Positions 45,500 to 53,606 of a stretch of 64,000 nt of DNA are shown in pieces. The stretch is from an uncultured bacterium. GTDB lineage: Bacteria > DUMJ01. The DNA lies in NCBI GenBank assembly GCA_937958695.1, contig CALGNK010000017.1, positions 8,718 through 72,717 of the forward strand, given 5' to 3'. The notes under the pieces were generated by a model that saw only the letters and a list, made by a program, of their open reading frames with translations, was not told the DNA's origin and made no database searches. The position numbers were made by a program, and so were the translations under genes. Every line of letters begins with the position of its first letter. Positions within the stretch are counted from its first letter, which is position 1.

Positions 45500-46123
45500 C
45501 TACCCCAAGAATTCTCTAACCATTCTTTTTAACTCTTCAGTGGCAGATTTTACATCCTCTTTAGAAACAACAGCTGATATAACTGCTATACCTTTTATTC
45601 CTGTTTTCATAACATCTCCAACATTATCTCTATTAATACCACCTATAGCAATTACAGGAAGAGAAGAGACTTTAACTATATCTTTTAACCCTTCTAAGCC
45701 TATAATTTTCACATCCTCTTTACTTGATGTCTCAAATATACTTTGAGCACTTATGTAATCTGCCCCTTCTTTCTCTGCCAACACAGCCTCTTCTGGAGAG
45801 GTAACAGAAGCTCCAATAATAAAATTATTGCCTGCTATCCTACGAGCTACAGATATAGGAAGGTCGTTCATCCCTAAATGTACCCCATCTGCTCCTACTG
45901 CTAGAGCTATGTCTAGTCTGTCATTTACTATAAAGAGAGCCTCATACTTCTTGGTAATCTCTCTCAGTTTTACTCCTATCCTATAGATCTCTCTTCCGCT
46001 TTTCTCTTTGTCTCTAAGCTGAATAACAGTAGCTCCACCTTTTAATGCCTCTTCTGCTAGAAAGAGATGACTTCTTCCCAGACCTATCTTTTCATCTGTA
46101 ATAACATAAAGACTTAAGTCCAT
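45500..46123 (-). CDS. thiE: Thiamine phosphate synthase
   Basis: A 207-residue TIM-barrel enzyme that joins hydroxymethylpyrimidine diphosphate and thiazole phosphate to thiamine phosphate. VIQLRDKEKSGRE (pyrophosphate site), DGVHLGMNDLP and the GGIN phosphate motif are present. It overlaps thiM by ten bases and is the last gene of the riboswitch-controlled operon. Confidence 0.95.
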   Translation of the reverse strand: MDLSLYVITDEKIGLGRSHLFLAEEALKGGATVIQLRDKEKSGREIYRIGVKLREITKKYEALFIVNDRLDIALAVGADGVHLGMNDLPISVARRIAGNNFIIGASVTSPEEAVLAEKEGADYISAQSIFETSSKEDVKIIGLEGLKDIVKVSSLPVIAIGGINRDNVGDVMKTGIKGIAVISAVVSKEDVKSATEELKRMVREFLG

Positions 46124-46938
46124 AATTTCACATTCCCTTCTTTCATTATATCTTCACCGCTTATTAAAGACAATTCATCAAATAAATGTAATCTAAAACT
46201 TCCTGGACCTCTGGCATTTTCTTCTGCTCTTTTAGCAGAGAGTTTAAAAGCTATTAGACCAGATATAGATGCTATCAACGGATCTTCTTTTATACCTAAT
46301 ACAGCAGATATTACAGAGCCAGCTATACAGCCGGAACCGGTGATATTTCTTAACATATTGCTACCTCCTCTTACTGAAAATACCTCTTCCCCGTTCGAAA
46401 TAAAATCCTCCTCTCCTGTAGCTATAACTATAGTATTAAACCTATTTGCTAATGTCTTTACTATCTCTTTAAGATCCAAGCTAGTATTACCTACAGCATC
46501 TACCCCTCTAATCATTCCTGAATTTCCTGCTAAAGCCATTATTTCTCCACTATTACCCTTAATAACAGATACTTTATATTCTCTTAATAAGGTATCTACT
46601 ACATAATTCCTATAAGGAGTAGCCCCATATCCAACCGGGTCTAATAAAATTGGTATATTCTTCTTATTTGCCATTTCCATTGCTTTCTCCATAGCAGAGA
46701 AGATTTCAGACGATGGGATCCCTATATTTATAAGAAGGGCGTCTGCTATAGAACACATATCCCCAGATTCCTCAGGGTATAAAGCCATAACAGGACTTGC
46801 ACCAATAGCTAAAGTAGCATGCGCCTGTTCAGGCATGGCAACAAAATTAGTAATATGATGGACTAAGGGCCTAGTCTCTTTCATCTTATCCCAAAATCTC
46901 TGTCCTTCCTTAAGTATAAATCTTATTCTCTCTTCCAT
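46114..46938 (-). CDS. thiM: Hydroxyethylthiazole kinase
   Basis: A 274-residue ribokinase-fold salvage kinase that phosphorylates the thiazole alcohol of thiamine. The VHHITNFVAM start, LLDPVGYGAT, IKGNSGEIMALAG and ITGSGCIAGSVISA (anion hole with catalytic Cys) segments are typical. Start lies in the surE end, 7 bases after GGAGGTGA. No de novo thiazole or pyrimidine genes (thiC, thiG) are nearby, so the operon looks dedicated to salvage. Confidence 0.95.
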   Translation of the reverse strand: MEERIRFILKEGQRFWDKMKETRPLVHHITNFVAMPEQAHATLAIGASPVMALYPEESGDMCSIADALLINIGIPSSEIFSAMEKAMEMANKKNIPILLDPVGYGATPYRNYVVDTLLREYKVSVIKGNSGEIMALAGNSGMIRGVDAVGNTSLDLKEIVKTLANRFNTIVIATGEEDFISNGEEVFSVRGGSNMLRNITGSGCIAGSVISAVLGIKEDPLIASISGLIAFKLSAKRAEENARGPGSFRLHLFDELSLISGEDIMKEGNVKLWT

Positions 46939-47678
46939 CTTTTCATCACCTCCAAAAATGAATAATCTGTTTCATCAACATTTAAAGGTGTTATAGCTAT
47001 ATAATTTTCTCTTAATACCGAATCTTCCGTTTCTTTTTCTTCTTCTCTTAATGGTACTCCGCCTATCCAGAAATATTTTTTACCGTAAGGGTCAAGGACA
47101 GTATGAACCCTATCTTTATATCTTCTCCTGCCCAGTTTTACAAATTTTATTCCTTTTATCTCTTCTATAGGGACATTTGGGACATTAATATTTAAAAAGA
47201 CCCCTGTAGGAAGAGGATTATTCCTAATATAATCTACAATTTTTCTTGTTACCTTGACCGCTCCTTCGTAGAAGTAACCTCTATCTCCATACTCTAAAGA
47301 GATTCCTATAGAAGGAATTCCTGAAAATGTTGCCTCTCTACAAGCTCCAATTGTCCCAGAAAATCTTATATCATCTCCTACGTTAGGTTCATCGTTTATT
47401 CCAGAAATAACTATGTCTAGATCCTTAACTAACATGTCTATTGCAAGGATAACACAGTCTGCTGGAGTTCCAAATACTGAAAAAGCCTTTTTTTCACCCA
47501 AAGAAAGGCTAACCTCTTCAACCCTTAAAGGCTTATCAAATGTTACCCCTCCACCTACCCCAACTAGTCTATAGTGTGGTGCTACAACATAAACCTCATC
47601 CGTCTTTGAGAATTCTACAATAAGCTCTCTAATTCCCCTTGCAGATATACCATCATCGTTTGTAATAAGGATTCTCAT
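46923..47678 (-). CDS. surE: 5'/3'-nucleotidase SurE
   Basis: A 251-residue metal-dependent nucleoside monophosphatase. The metal-binding start ILITNDDGISARGI (D8, D9), SVFGTPADCVI and VVISGINDEPNVGDD are conserved. It sits between thiD and thiM with overlaps on both sides, so it is under the TPP riboswitch. SurE is usually a stress or housekeeping phosphatase; here it may dephosphorylate a thiamine-pathway intermediate, which is inference. Confidence 0.95.
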   Translation of the reverse strand: MRILITNDDGISARGIRELIVEFSKTDEVYVVAPHYRLVGVGGGVTFDKPLRVEEVSLSLGEKKAFSVFGTPADCVILAIDMLVKDLDIVISGINDEPNVGDDIRFSGTIGACREATFSGIPSIGISLEYGDRGYFYEGAVKVTRKIVDYIRNNPLPTGVFLNINVPNVPIEEIKGIKFVKLGRRRYKDRVHTVLDPYGKKYFWIGGVPLREEEKETEDSVLRENYIAITPLNVDETDYSFLEVMKRWKRE

Positions 47679-48475
47679 ACAATACCTCTTATATTATGAT
47701 ATAAGGGGCCAAAGCCCCTTCCTATGTTATTAGGAGCTTCCCTTATAGCTATAGTTATATACTGCTTAGCCTTTTTAACTGCGTTGTAAAGATCTTCTCC
47801 TATAGCTAAACATGCTGTTATAGAAGAGGAAAAGGTGCATCCTGTTCCATGAGTATTCTTTGAGGGTATTCTTTCCTCTTTAAAAAGATAGAACTCTACT
47901 CCATCGTACAGGACATCGGTACTTACACCTTCTTCTAAATGTCCTCCTTTTATAAGCACATTTCTTGCCCCCATCTCCTTTATCTCTCTTGCAGAAATCT
48001 TCATATCCTCGACACTTTCTATCTTTACACCACTAATTACCTCTGCTTCCGGTATATTAGGAGTTATAAGAAAGGCAAGCGGGATAATTAACTCTATAAA
48101 TCTTTTCTCTGCAGACTCCTTTAAAAGTCTAGCTTTACTCTTAGAAACCATAACTGGATCTACAACAATCTTTTCTACCTTATAAAAACTTAATCTATCT
48201 ACAACTGTTTCTATTATTTCTTCATTGGATAGCATACCAGTCTTAACAGCATCTACTCCGATATCTTCAAAGATAGAGTCTATCTGTAGGGCTATTATCT
48301 CCTTTGGAAGGTCATAAATAGCTTTGACTTCTAGAGTATTCTGGGCTGTGATAGAAGTAATAACTGACATACCATAGACATCAAAAGCCTGAAATGTTTT
48401 TAAATCCGCCTGAATACCAGCTCCTCCGCTTGAGTCTGAACCGGCAATAGTTAAAGCCTTACCTTTATAATTCAT
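47675..48475 (-). CDS. thiD: Hydroxymethylpyrimidine/phosphomethylpyrimidine kinase
   Basis: A 266-residue ribokinase-fold kinase that phosphorylates hydroxymethylpyrimidine twice for thiamine synthesis. The start TIAGSDSSGGAGIQADLK, VDPVMVSKS, LITPNIPEAE and NTHGTGCTFSSSITA motifs are diagnostic. It is the first gene after the TPP riboswitch; its ribosome binding site GGGAG lies in the riboswitch closing stem. Confidence 0.96.
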   Translation of the reverse strand: MNYKGKALTIAGSDSSGGAGIQADLKTFQAFDVYGMSVITSITAQNTLEVKAIYDLPKEIIALQIDSIFEDIGVDAVKTGMLSNEEIIETVVDRLSFYKVEKIVVDPVMVSKSKARLLKESAEKRFIELIIPLAFLITPNIPEAEVISGVKIESVEDMKISAREIKEMGARNVLIKGGHLEEGVSTDVLYDGVEFYLFKEERIPSKNTHGTGCTFSSSITACLAIGEDLYNAVKKAKQYITIAIREAPNNIGRGFGPLYHNIRGIV

Positions 48476-48478
48476 AAC

Positions 48479-48582
48479 ATCACTCCCTTCGCTAGTATTA
48501 CCTAGATCAGGTTCAACGGGTTGGAATCCTAAGATTCCTCTCAGCCTAATCGCAAAAAACTTGCTTTCAGCACCCCGGTGAT
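48479..48582 (-). promoter_or_regulatory. TPP riboswitch (THI element)
   Basis: The minus strand shows the conserved TPP aptamer: GGGGTGC near the 5' side, GGCTGAGAGG, CCCGTTGAACCTGATC, GGTAATACTAGCG and AAGGGA. The closing stem pairs ATCAC (48578-48582) with GTGAT (48479-48483). The latter overlaps the thiD ribosome binding site (GGGAGTGA), so TPP binding should directly block thiD translation. It controls thiD-surE-thiM-thiE. Confidence 0.95.
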
Positions 48583-48597
48583 CCTTATCTTAAGAAT

Positions 48598-48626
48598 ATT
48601 ATAAGACTTAGGATATACTAAGTCAA
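48598..48626 (-). promoter_or_regulatory. Promoter of the thiamine salvage operon
   Basis: Minus-strand TTGACT (48621-48626), a 17-base spacer and TATAAT (48598-48603). Transcription would begin about ten bases before the riboswitch. Confidence 0.82.
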
Positions 48627-48716
48627 GCGATTTGCAAGCAAATTGTTTAATATATTGATATCTGTAGTAGAATAAAAGAGGCATATTAGACATTAAGAAT
48701 TAGGAGGATATAGTTT

Positions 48717-49004
48717 ATGAGTATAACGAGAGAAGTACTTGCATATGGTGGAAATCTTATGCTTACCAGAAACACTTTTACTACAAAGGGAACAAAGGCA
48801 GATACTCATACTCATTATCATGAGCAGATAAGCTATATATTATCTGGTAGTTTTAAGTTTATATTAGATAAAGAGGAAAGAATATTAAACTTTGGTGATA
48901 GTCTTTATATACCAGCCAATATGCCTCATAGTGCGGAGGCGCTAGAGGATAATTCTATTGTTTTAGACGTCTTTACACCGCAGAGAGAAGATTTCTTAAG
49001 ATAA
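48717..49004 (+). CDS. Small cupin domain protein
   Basis: A 95-residue single cupin with the metal motif HTHYHEQISYILSG (H31, H33, E36) and the second-motif histidine H71 (PANMPHSAE). Such proteins bind a metal ion and act as small isomerases, dioxygenases or sensors. AGGAGG precedes the ATG. It is ten bases ahead of a trans-sulfuration-family PLP enzyme and likely cotranscribed, so a role in the same sulfur amino-acid reaction is possible but unproven. Confidence 0.88.
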   Translation: MSITREVLAYGGNLMLTRNTFTTKGTKADTHTHYHEQISYILSGSFKFILDKEERILNFGDSLYIPANMPHSAEALEDNSIVLDVFTPQREDFLR

Positions 49005-49014
49005 GGAGGGTTTG

Positions 49015-50178
49015 ATGAAGAGAAATATCAAAACCAATATAGAACATTACGGAGAGGATTACCAGAGATTTTTAGGTGCTATTGCTCCACCAATATTTGA
49101 GGCATCAAACTTTGCCTTCTCTTCTTATGAAGAACTAGAAGAGCATCATAAAGGGAAAATAGACAAGTTTGTATATACTAGGGGTGGAAATCCTACTATT
49201 AAGCTCCTAGAAGATAAGATTGCCATGTTGGAAAAAGGGGAAGAATGTAGAGCTTTCTCTTCAGGGATGGGGGCTATAACTTCTAGTATACTATCTTTAG
49301 TAAAATCAGGAGACCATATAATATGTCTAAGAGGAATATATGGCCCTACTTATAACTTTATCTATAATTACCTAAAGAGATTCGATATCTCTTCAACATT
49401 TGTAGATGGAAGAAATCCGATGGATATAAAATCTGCCATAAAACCTAACACTAAACTTATATATCTAGAAAGTCCAAATACCTTTCTGTTTGAAGTTTTT
49501 GATCTAAGGGCTATAGCCAATATAGCAAAAGAAAATGGTATATATACAGTAATAGACAACACATGGGCTACTCCATATTTTCAAAATCCTATAGATTTTG
49601 GGATAGATATAGTAGTTCATTCTGCTAGTAAATATCTTGGTGGACATAGTGATGTTGTTGCAGGGGTGGTTGTAACAAATAAAAGATTAATAGAAAGTAT
49701 AAATAAAAATCTTCATCTACTTGGAGGAATAATAGGACCTTTTGAAGCATGGTTGATTCTAAGAGGTTTAAGGTCCTTACCGGCTAGGATGGAATTGCAT
49801 CAAAGTAATGCTATAAAGATAGCTGAATTTTTGAGTGAACATCCAAGAGTAATAAAAGTAAACTATCCTGGACTTAAGACAAATCCATATTATCAATTGG
49901 CCATTTCACAGATGAGAGGTTTTAGCGGTTTGATGAGTTTTGAGATAGAGGGAGGAGAAAGGGAACTGAAAAGGTTTATAAATAGTTTAAAGATCTTTAC
50001 TATAGCAGTAAGCTGGGGAGGGTATGAAAGTTTGGTGATACCTGGGAAACATGTATTTAAAGATAGAGTCGATGTGATAGATCCGTCTACTAATTTGATA
50101 AGAATCTCAGTAGGATTAGAAGATGCAGATGACTTAATAACAGACTTAGATAATGCATTAAAGATTGCGTTTAGCTAA
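49015..50178 (+). CDS. Trans-sulfuration PLP enzyme (cystathionine gamma-synthase / methionine gamma-lyase family)
   Basis: A 387-residue Cys/Met-metabolism PLP enzyme. The PLP lysine is at about 206 in HSASKYLGGHSDV; YTRGGNPT, FSSGMGAI and the C-terminal SWGGYESLV motifs are conserved. Whether it synthesises or breaks cystathionine, or degrades methionine, cannot be told by eye. ATG 49015 is chosen; a TTG at 49012 is too close to GGAGGG. Paired with a cupin gene. Confidence 0.9.
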   Translation: MKRNIKTNIEHYGEDYQRFLGAIAPPIFEASNFAFSSYEELEEHHKGKIDKFVYTRGGNPTIKLLEDKIAMLEKGEECRAFSSGMGAITSSILSLVKSGDHIICLRGIYGPTYNFIYNYLKRFDISSTFVDGRNPMDIKSAIKPNTKLIYLESPNTFLFEVFDLRAIANIAKENGIYTVIDNTWATPYFQNPIDFGIDIVVHSASKYLGGHSDVVAGVVVTNKRLIESINKNLHLLGGIIGPFEAWLILRGLRSLPARMELHQSNAIKIAEFLSEHPRVIKVNYPGLKTNPYYQLAISQMRGFSGLMSFEIEGGERELKRFINSLKIFTIAVSWGGYESLVIPGKHVFKDRVDVIDPSTNLIRISVGLEDADDLITDLDNALKIAFS

Positions 50179-50237
50179 TTAGAGTTTTAGTTTCTATAGG
50201 AAATAGATTCCAGATCCATTTTTGTAGTAGAGTTATT

Positions 50238-50256
50238 TTGATATAATGAATATCAA
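50238..50256 (+). promoter_or_regulatory. Extended -10 promoter with inverted repeat, first solute-binding protein
   Basis: TGA-TATAAT (50239-50247) sits inside the inverted repeat TTGATAT-AATGA-ATATCAA (50238-50256), about 60 bases before the gene. A repressor or activator bound here would cover the -10, suggesting substrate-controlled expression. Confidence 0.5.
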
Positions 50257-50305
50257 AGTAGTTTTTTGATGGATTATAAATTTTAATTAAGGAGGTTAGA
50301 GAAAG

Positions 50306-52222
50306 ATGAAAAGATTGCTAGTATTTTTGCTTGTCTTTAGTTTACTGTCAAGTGTAATGTTTAGTTTCAATTCTATTTCTTTTGCTCAGAAAAAGTACAG
50401 TGAAGCTCCAATGCTGGCAGAATTGGTAAGGCAGGGTAAGCTTCCACCTGTAGAAAAAAGAATTCCTGAGAATCCTTTTATAGTTGGTCCAGGCGTATTA
50501 ATAACTAGGACAGATCTTCCCGATTGGAAAGTGGGTAGATATGGAGGAACAATAAGAACTGCTCATTCTGTGGCGGATTGGGCTCCAGATATATTTGTTA
50601 TGAACAATGAGCATCTACTTAGTACACCTGGAATTGGTCTTGGAAAGCTTTGGGATCCTCCAACTATTCGTGGCGGTATTAGGGGAAATATCGTAGAAAG
50701 TTTTGATGTTAAAGAGAGTAGAATCTTTACATTCAAGTTAAGAAAGGGGCTAAAATGGTCTGATGGACAACCAGTAACCACTGAAGACATTAGGTTCACT
50801 TATGAAGATGTATTGATGAATGATAAGCTTACCCCTGTTTTCCCCGCCAGGTTTAGAGTTGGTAACAGTTTAAAAGGGGAGCCAATGAAATTAAACATAG
50901 TAGATGAGTATACCTTCCAGCTTATATTTCCTAAACCTTATGGAGCCTTCCTAGAGATTCTTACTGGTATAATAGGTTGGATGGGATATACTGATCTATT
51001 AAAGCCAGCTCATTATCTAAAGCAGTTCCATATAAAGTATACTCCTCTTGAAAAGCTAAAGCCATTATTAGAAAAAGAAGGCTTCAAAGACGAATGGTGG
51101 CAGTTATTTAATCTTAAAGACTTTACCAACTGGGAACAAACTCAGGCAAAAAGCATCGGTTTTCCTGTACTTACCCCTTGGATGTTGGTGAAAGCCTCTG
51201 GCGGAGTGTATGAGTATGAGAGAAATCCATACTACTTTAAAGTAGATACAGCTGGAAATCAACTACCATATATAGATAGGATTGTTTCTACCCAAGTCCA
51301 AGACGTAGAAATGGTCAATATGAGAGTATTAACTGGAGATATAGATTTCCTAAGGGAAAGTGCTTCTCTAGTAAAGATTCCTCTCTATAAACAGAATGAA
51401 GAAAAGGGCGGATTTAGAACTGTTATATTAGACTTACATAATGATCCAAGTGCTGTATTTATAAATCTTACCTATAAAGATCAAATATGGCGTAAGATAG
51501 TGCAAGATGTAAGATTTAGAAAGGCTATAAGTATGGCTATAAATCGTAAAGAGATTATAGACAGCGTTTACTATGGATTTGCCTCCTTCTCTGAAACTGT
51601 CCCCAGCTCTTATAATGTGAGTGAAGCTAACAAAATCTTAGATCAAGTTGGATTAGATAAAAAGGATTCCGAAGGATTTAGACTTAGACCAGATGGAAAA
51701 AGATTTGAAATGCTTATTGAATGTGGAGCCCAAGCTCCTGACCTCTTACCTGTAGGGGAACTTATTGTTGAACATCTTAAGGCTGTTGGTATAAAAGCGA
51801 CATTGAAGAGAATAGACCCACAGTTATATGGCCAAAGATGGAGTGCTAACGAAATACAGGTTGGTCTTCTCTGGTGTCATGGTCCTGGAGAGGTCAATAG
51901 ATACACAACGGGTGCTATACGTGCTCCGGAGTGGACCAGATGGATTAATACTGATGGTAAAGAAGGCGAAGAACCACCCTTATGGATAAAAAAGGCGATT
52001 GAGATAGATGCAAAGAGATGGCAAAGTATTACCGGTTCTGACGAATATGTAAAACTTTGGAGAGAAGGTATTGCTTGGCATAAACAATATTTGCCCCTTA
52101 TTACCATAGTAGAAAGGGCAAAACAACCCCTTATAGTTTCAGCTAAGATGAGGAATATTCCACGTTCTGGATTTGCTATTGCAGCTAACTTCTCTGCTGA
52201 ACAGTTTTTCTATGAAAAGTAA
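50306..52222 (+). CDS. ABC transporter substrate-binding protein, family 5
   Basis: A 638-residue secreted solute-binding protein of the SBP_bac_5 (peptide/nickel/oligosaccharide) family. A signal peptide (about 1-27) is followed by an unusual lead region (EAPMLAELVRQGKLPPVEKR) seen in the second copy as well, then the family signature GLKWSDGQPVTTEDIRFTYED and RKAISMAINRKEI. Strong GGAGG ribosome binding site. No permease or ATPase gene is nearby. It is followed 11 bases later by an alkaline-phosphatase-superfamily hydrolase, implying a shared substrate. Confidence 0.92.
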   Translation: MKRLLVFLLVFSLLSSVMFSFNSISFAQKKYSEAPMLAELVRQGKLPPVEKRIPENPFIVGPGVLITRTDLPDWKVGRYGGTIRTAHSVADWAPDIFVMNNEHLLSTPGIGLGKLWDPPTIRGGIRGNIVESFDVKESRIFTFKLRKGLKWSDGQPVTTEDIRFTYEDVLMNDKLTPVFPARFRVGNSLKGEPMKLNIVDEYTFQLIFPKPYGAFLEILTGIIGWMGYTDLLKPAHYLKQFHIKYTPLEKLKPLLEKEGFKDEWWQLFNLKDFTNWEQTQAKSIGFPVLTPWMLVKASGGVYEYERNPYYFKVDTAGNQLPYIDRIVSTQVQDVEMVNMRVLTGDIDFLRESASLVKIPLYKQNEEKGGFRTVILDLHNDPSAVFINLTYKDQIWRKIVQDVRFRKAISMAINRKEIIDSVYYGFASFSETVPSSYNVSEANKILDQVGLDKKDSEGFRLRPDGKRFEMLIECGAQAPDLLPVGELIVEHLKAVGIKATLKRIDPQLYGQRWSANEIQVGLLWCHGPGEVNRYTTGAIRAPEWTRWINTDGKEGEEPPLWIKKAIEIDAKRWQSITGSDEYVKLWREGIAWHKQYLPLITIVERAKQPLIVSAKMRNIPRSGFAIAANFSAEQFFYEK

Positions 52223-52233
52223 GGAGGACTATA

Positions 52234-53583
52234 TTGAAGGTACTATTTATTGTAATAGATACACTAAGGGCAGACCATCTTAGTTGTTATGGCTATAAGT
52301 TTGAAACTAGCCCTAATATAGATAGATTAGCTAATGGGGGAATTATATTTGATAATGCTATTGCTAATGGGATTCCTACATCACCTGGATTTACAACTAT
52401 ATTCACCGGACTGCATAGCATTACTCATAGAATAGTTTCACACGGTAGTCTAGATTTTATAGATGCTTCTACACCTCTTTTACCAGAGATCCTTAGAGAT
52501 AATGGTTTTAGGACTTGTGCGGTAGATAATTTGTTTAATATAAAGCCTTACTTTGCAAGAGGATACGAGTATTATATAAATCCAAGGAGTAAGAACATAC
52601 ATCACATAAGTGCAGAACAGATAAATGCTGAGGCAATAAGATGGCTTAAAGAGCATTATAGAGAGGATTTCTTTTTATTCATACACTATTGGGACTGTCA
52701 CACCCCTTATCTACCACCAGAAGAGTATAGGACTATGTTTTATAAAGGTAGAGATCCATTTGATCCAGATAATCATAGTATGGACCAAGCAAAAGAACAG
52801 ATTCCATATCCGTTTTTTAAAAAGTGGCACTATGACTTATTAGGTAACCCTACAGATGCTAAATACATAATATCCCATTATGATGGAGCTATAAGATATG
52901 TAGATCTTGCAGTTGGGGAAATACTAGAGACCTTCAAAAAACTTGATATATATGATGATACACTTATTGTGCTAACTGCAGACCATGGAGAAAATATGAC
53001 TGAACATAACTTCTTCTTTGACCATCAAGGGTTATATGAACCAACCATCCATATACCACTTGTCGTTAAGTTCGCAAAAGAGTCTTATTCAAATAGAATC
53101 AATCCTATAGTTCAACATATGGACATAACACCTACTGTGTTAGATATCCTTGGCATAAGAACTAATAAACAGTTTGATGGAAAGTCTCTATTGCCTCTTA
53201 TTAAGGGTGAGGTAGATAAAATCTATGATGAGGTAATATCTACCGAATGTACTTGGAGAGCTGGTGTATCTATAAGGACTGAAGATTGGAAATTAATAAA
53301 GACTATAGACCAAGGACTATACTCTACCCCTCCCATTGAGCTATTTAATCTAAAGGAAGACCCCGAGGAAAAGATAAATCTATATGAAAGAGAGAAAGAT
53401 ATTAGAGATGGGCTTGAATTAAGATTATCTAGATGGCTTGATGACAAGTTAAAGAATAGACCTGATCCAATTAGAGTTCAAGCAGAAAAAGGTCTTCCGG
53501 CTAAGAGATGGGTTGAAAATGTATTAAAAGATATGCATATAGATTGGGAGGATTGGATTTCAAATAGACAGAGATTCATATAG
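52234..53583 (+). CDS. Sulfatase-fold hydrolase with Thr nucleophile (alkaline phosphatase superfamily)
   Basis: A 449-residue cytoplasmic protein matching the Pfam sulfatase pattern (VIDTLRADHLSCYGY start; metal residues D9, D250, H251, and H264 in FFDHQGLYE). At the position of the formylglycine Cys/Ser of CxPxR there is Thr49 in PTSPGFTTIFTG, and the Arg is Phe. It therefore cannot be a formylglycine sulfatase; a Thr nucleophile points to a phosphodiesterase, phosphomonoesterase or phosphotransferase-type activity. TTG start behind GGAGGAC. Cotranscribed with the solute-binding protein. Confidence 0.85.
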   Translation: MKVLFIVIDTLRADHLSCYGYKFETSPNIDRLANGGIIFDNAIANGIPTSPGFTTIFTGLHSITHRIVSHGSLDFIDASTPLLPEILRDNGFRTCAVDNLFNIKPYFARGYEYYINPRSKNIHHISAEQINAEAIRWLKEHYREDFFLFIHYWDCHTPYLPPEEYRTMFYKGRDPFDPDNHSMDQAKEQIPYPFFKKWHYDLLGNPTDAKYIISHYDGAIRYVDLAVGEILETFKKLDIYDDTLIVLTADHGENMTEHNFFFDHQGLYEPTIHIPLVVKFAKESYSNRINPIVQHMDITPTVLDILGIRTNKQFDGKSLLPLIKGEVDKIYDEVISTECTWRAGVSIRTEDWKLIKTIDQGLYSTPPIELFNLKEDPEEKINLYEREKDIRDGLELRLSRWLDDKLKNRPDPIRVQAEKGLPAKRWVENVLKDMHIDWEDWISNRQRFI

Positions 53584-53606
53584 AGGGCAGGATCCCCTGC
53601 CCTCTA
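53581..53606. terminator. Hairpin covering both convergent stop codons
   Basis: A perfect 11-base stem, TAGAGGGCAGG / CCTGCCCTCTA with loop ATCC. The left arm begins with the plus-strand TAG stop, the right arm ends with the minus-strand stop. No T tract follows on either side, so it may act as an RNA 3' stabiliser or a weak bidirectional terminator. Confidence 0.65.
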
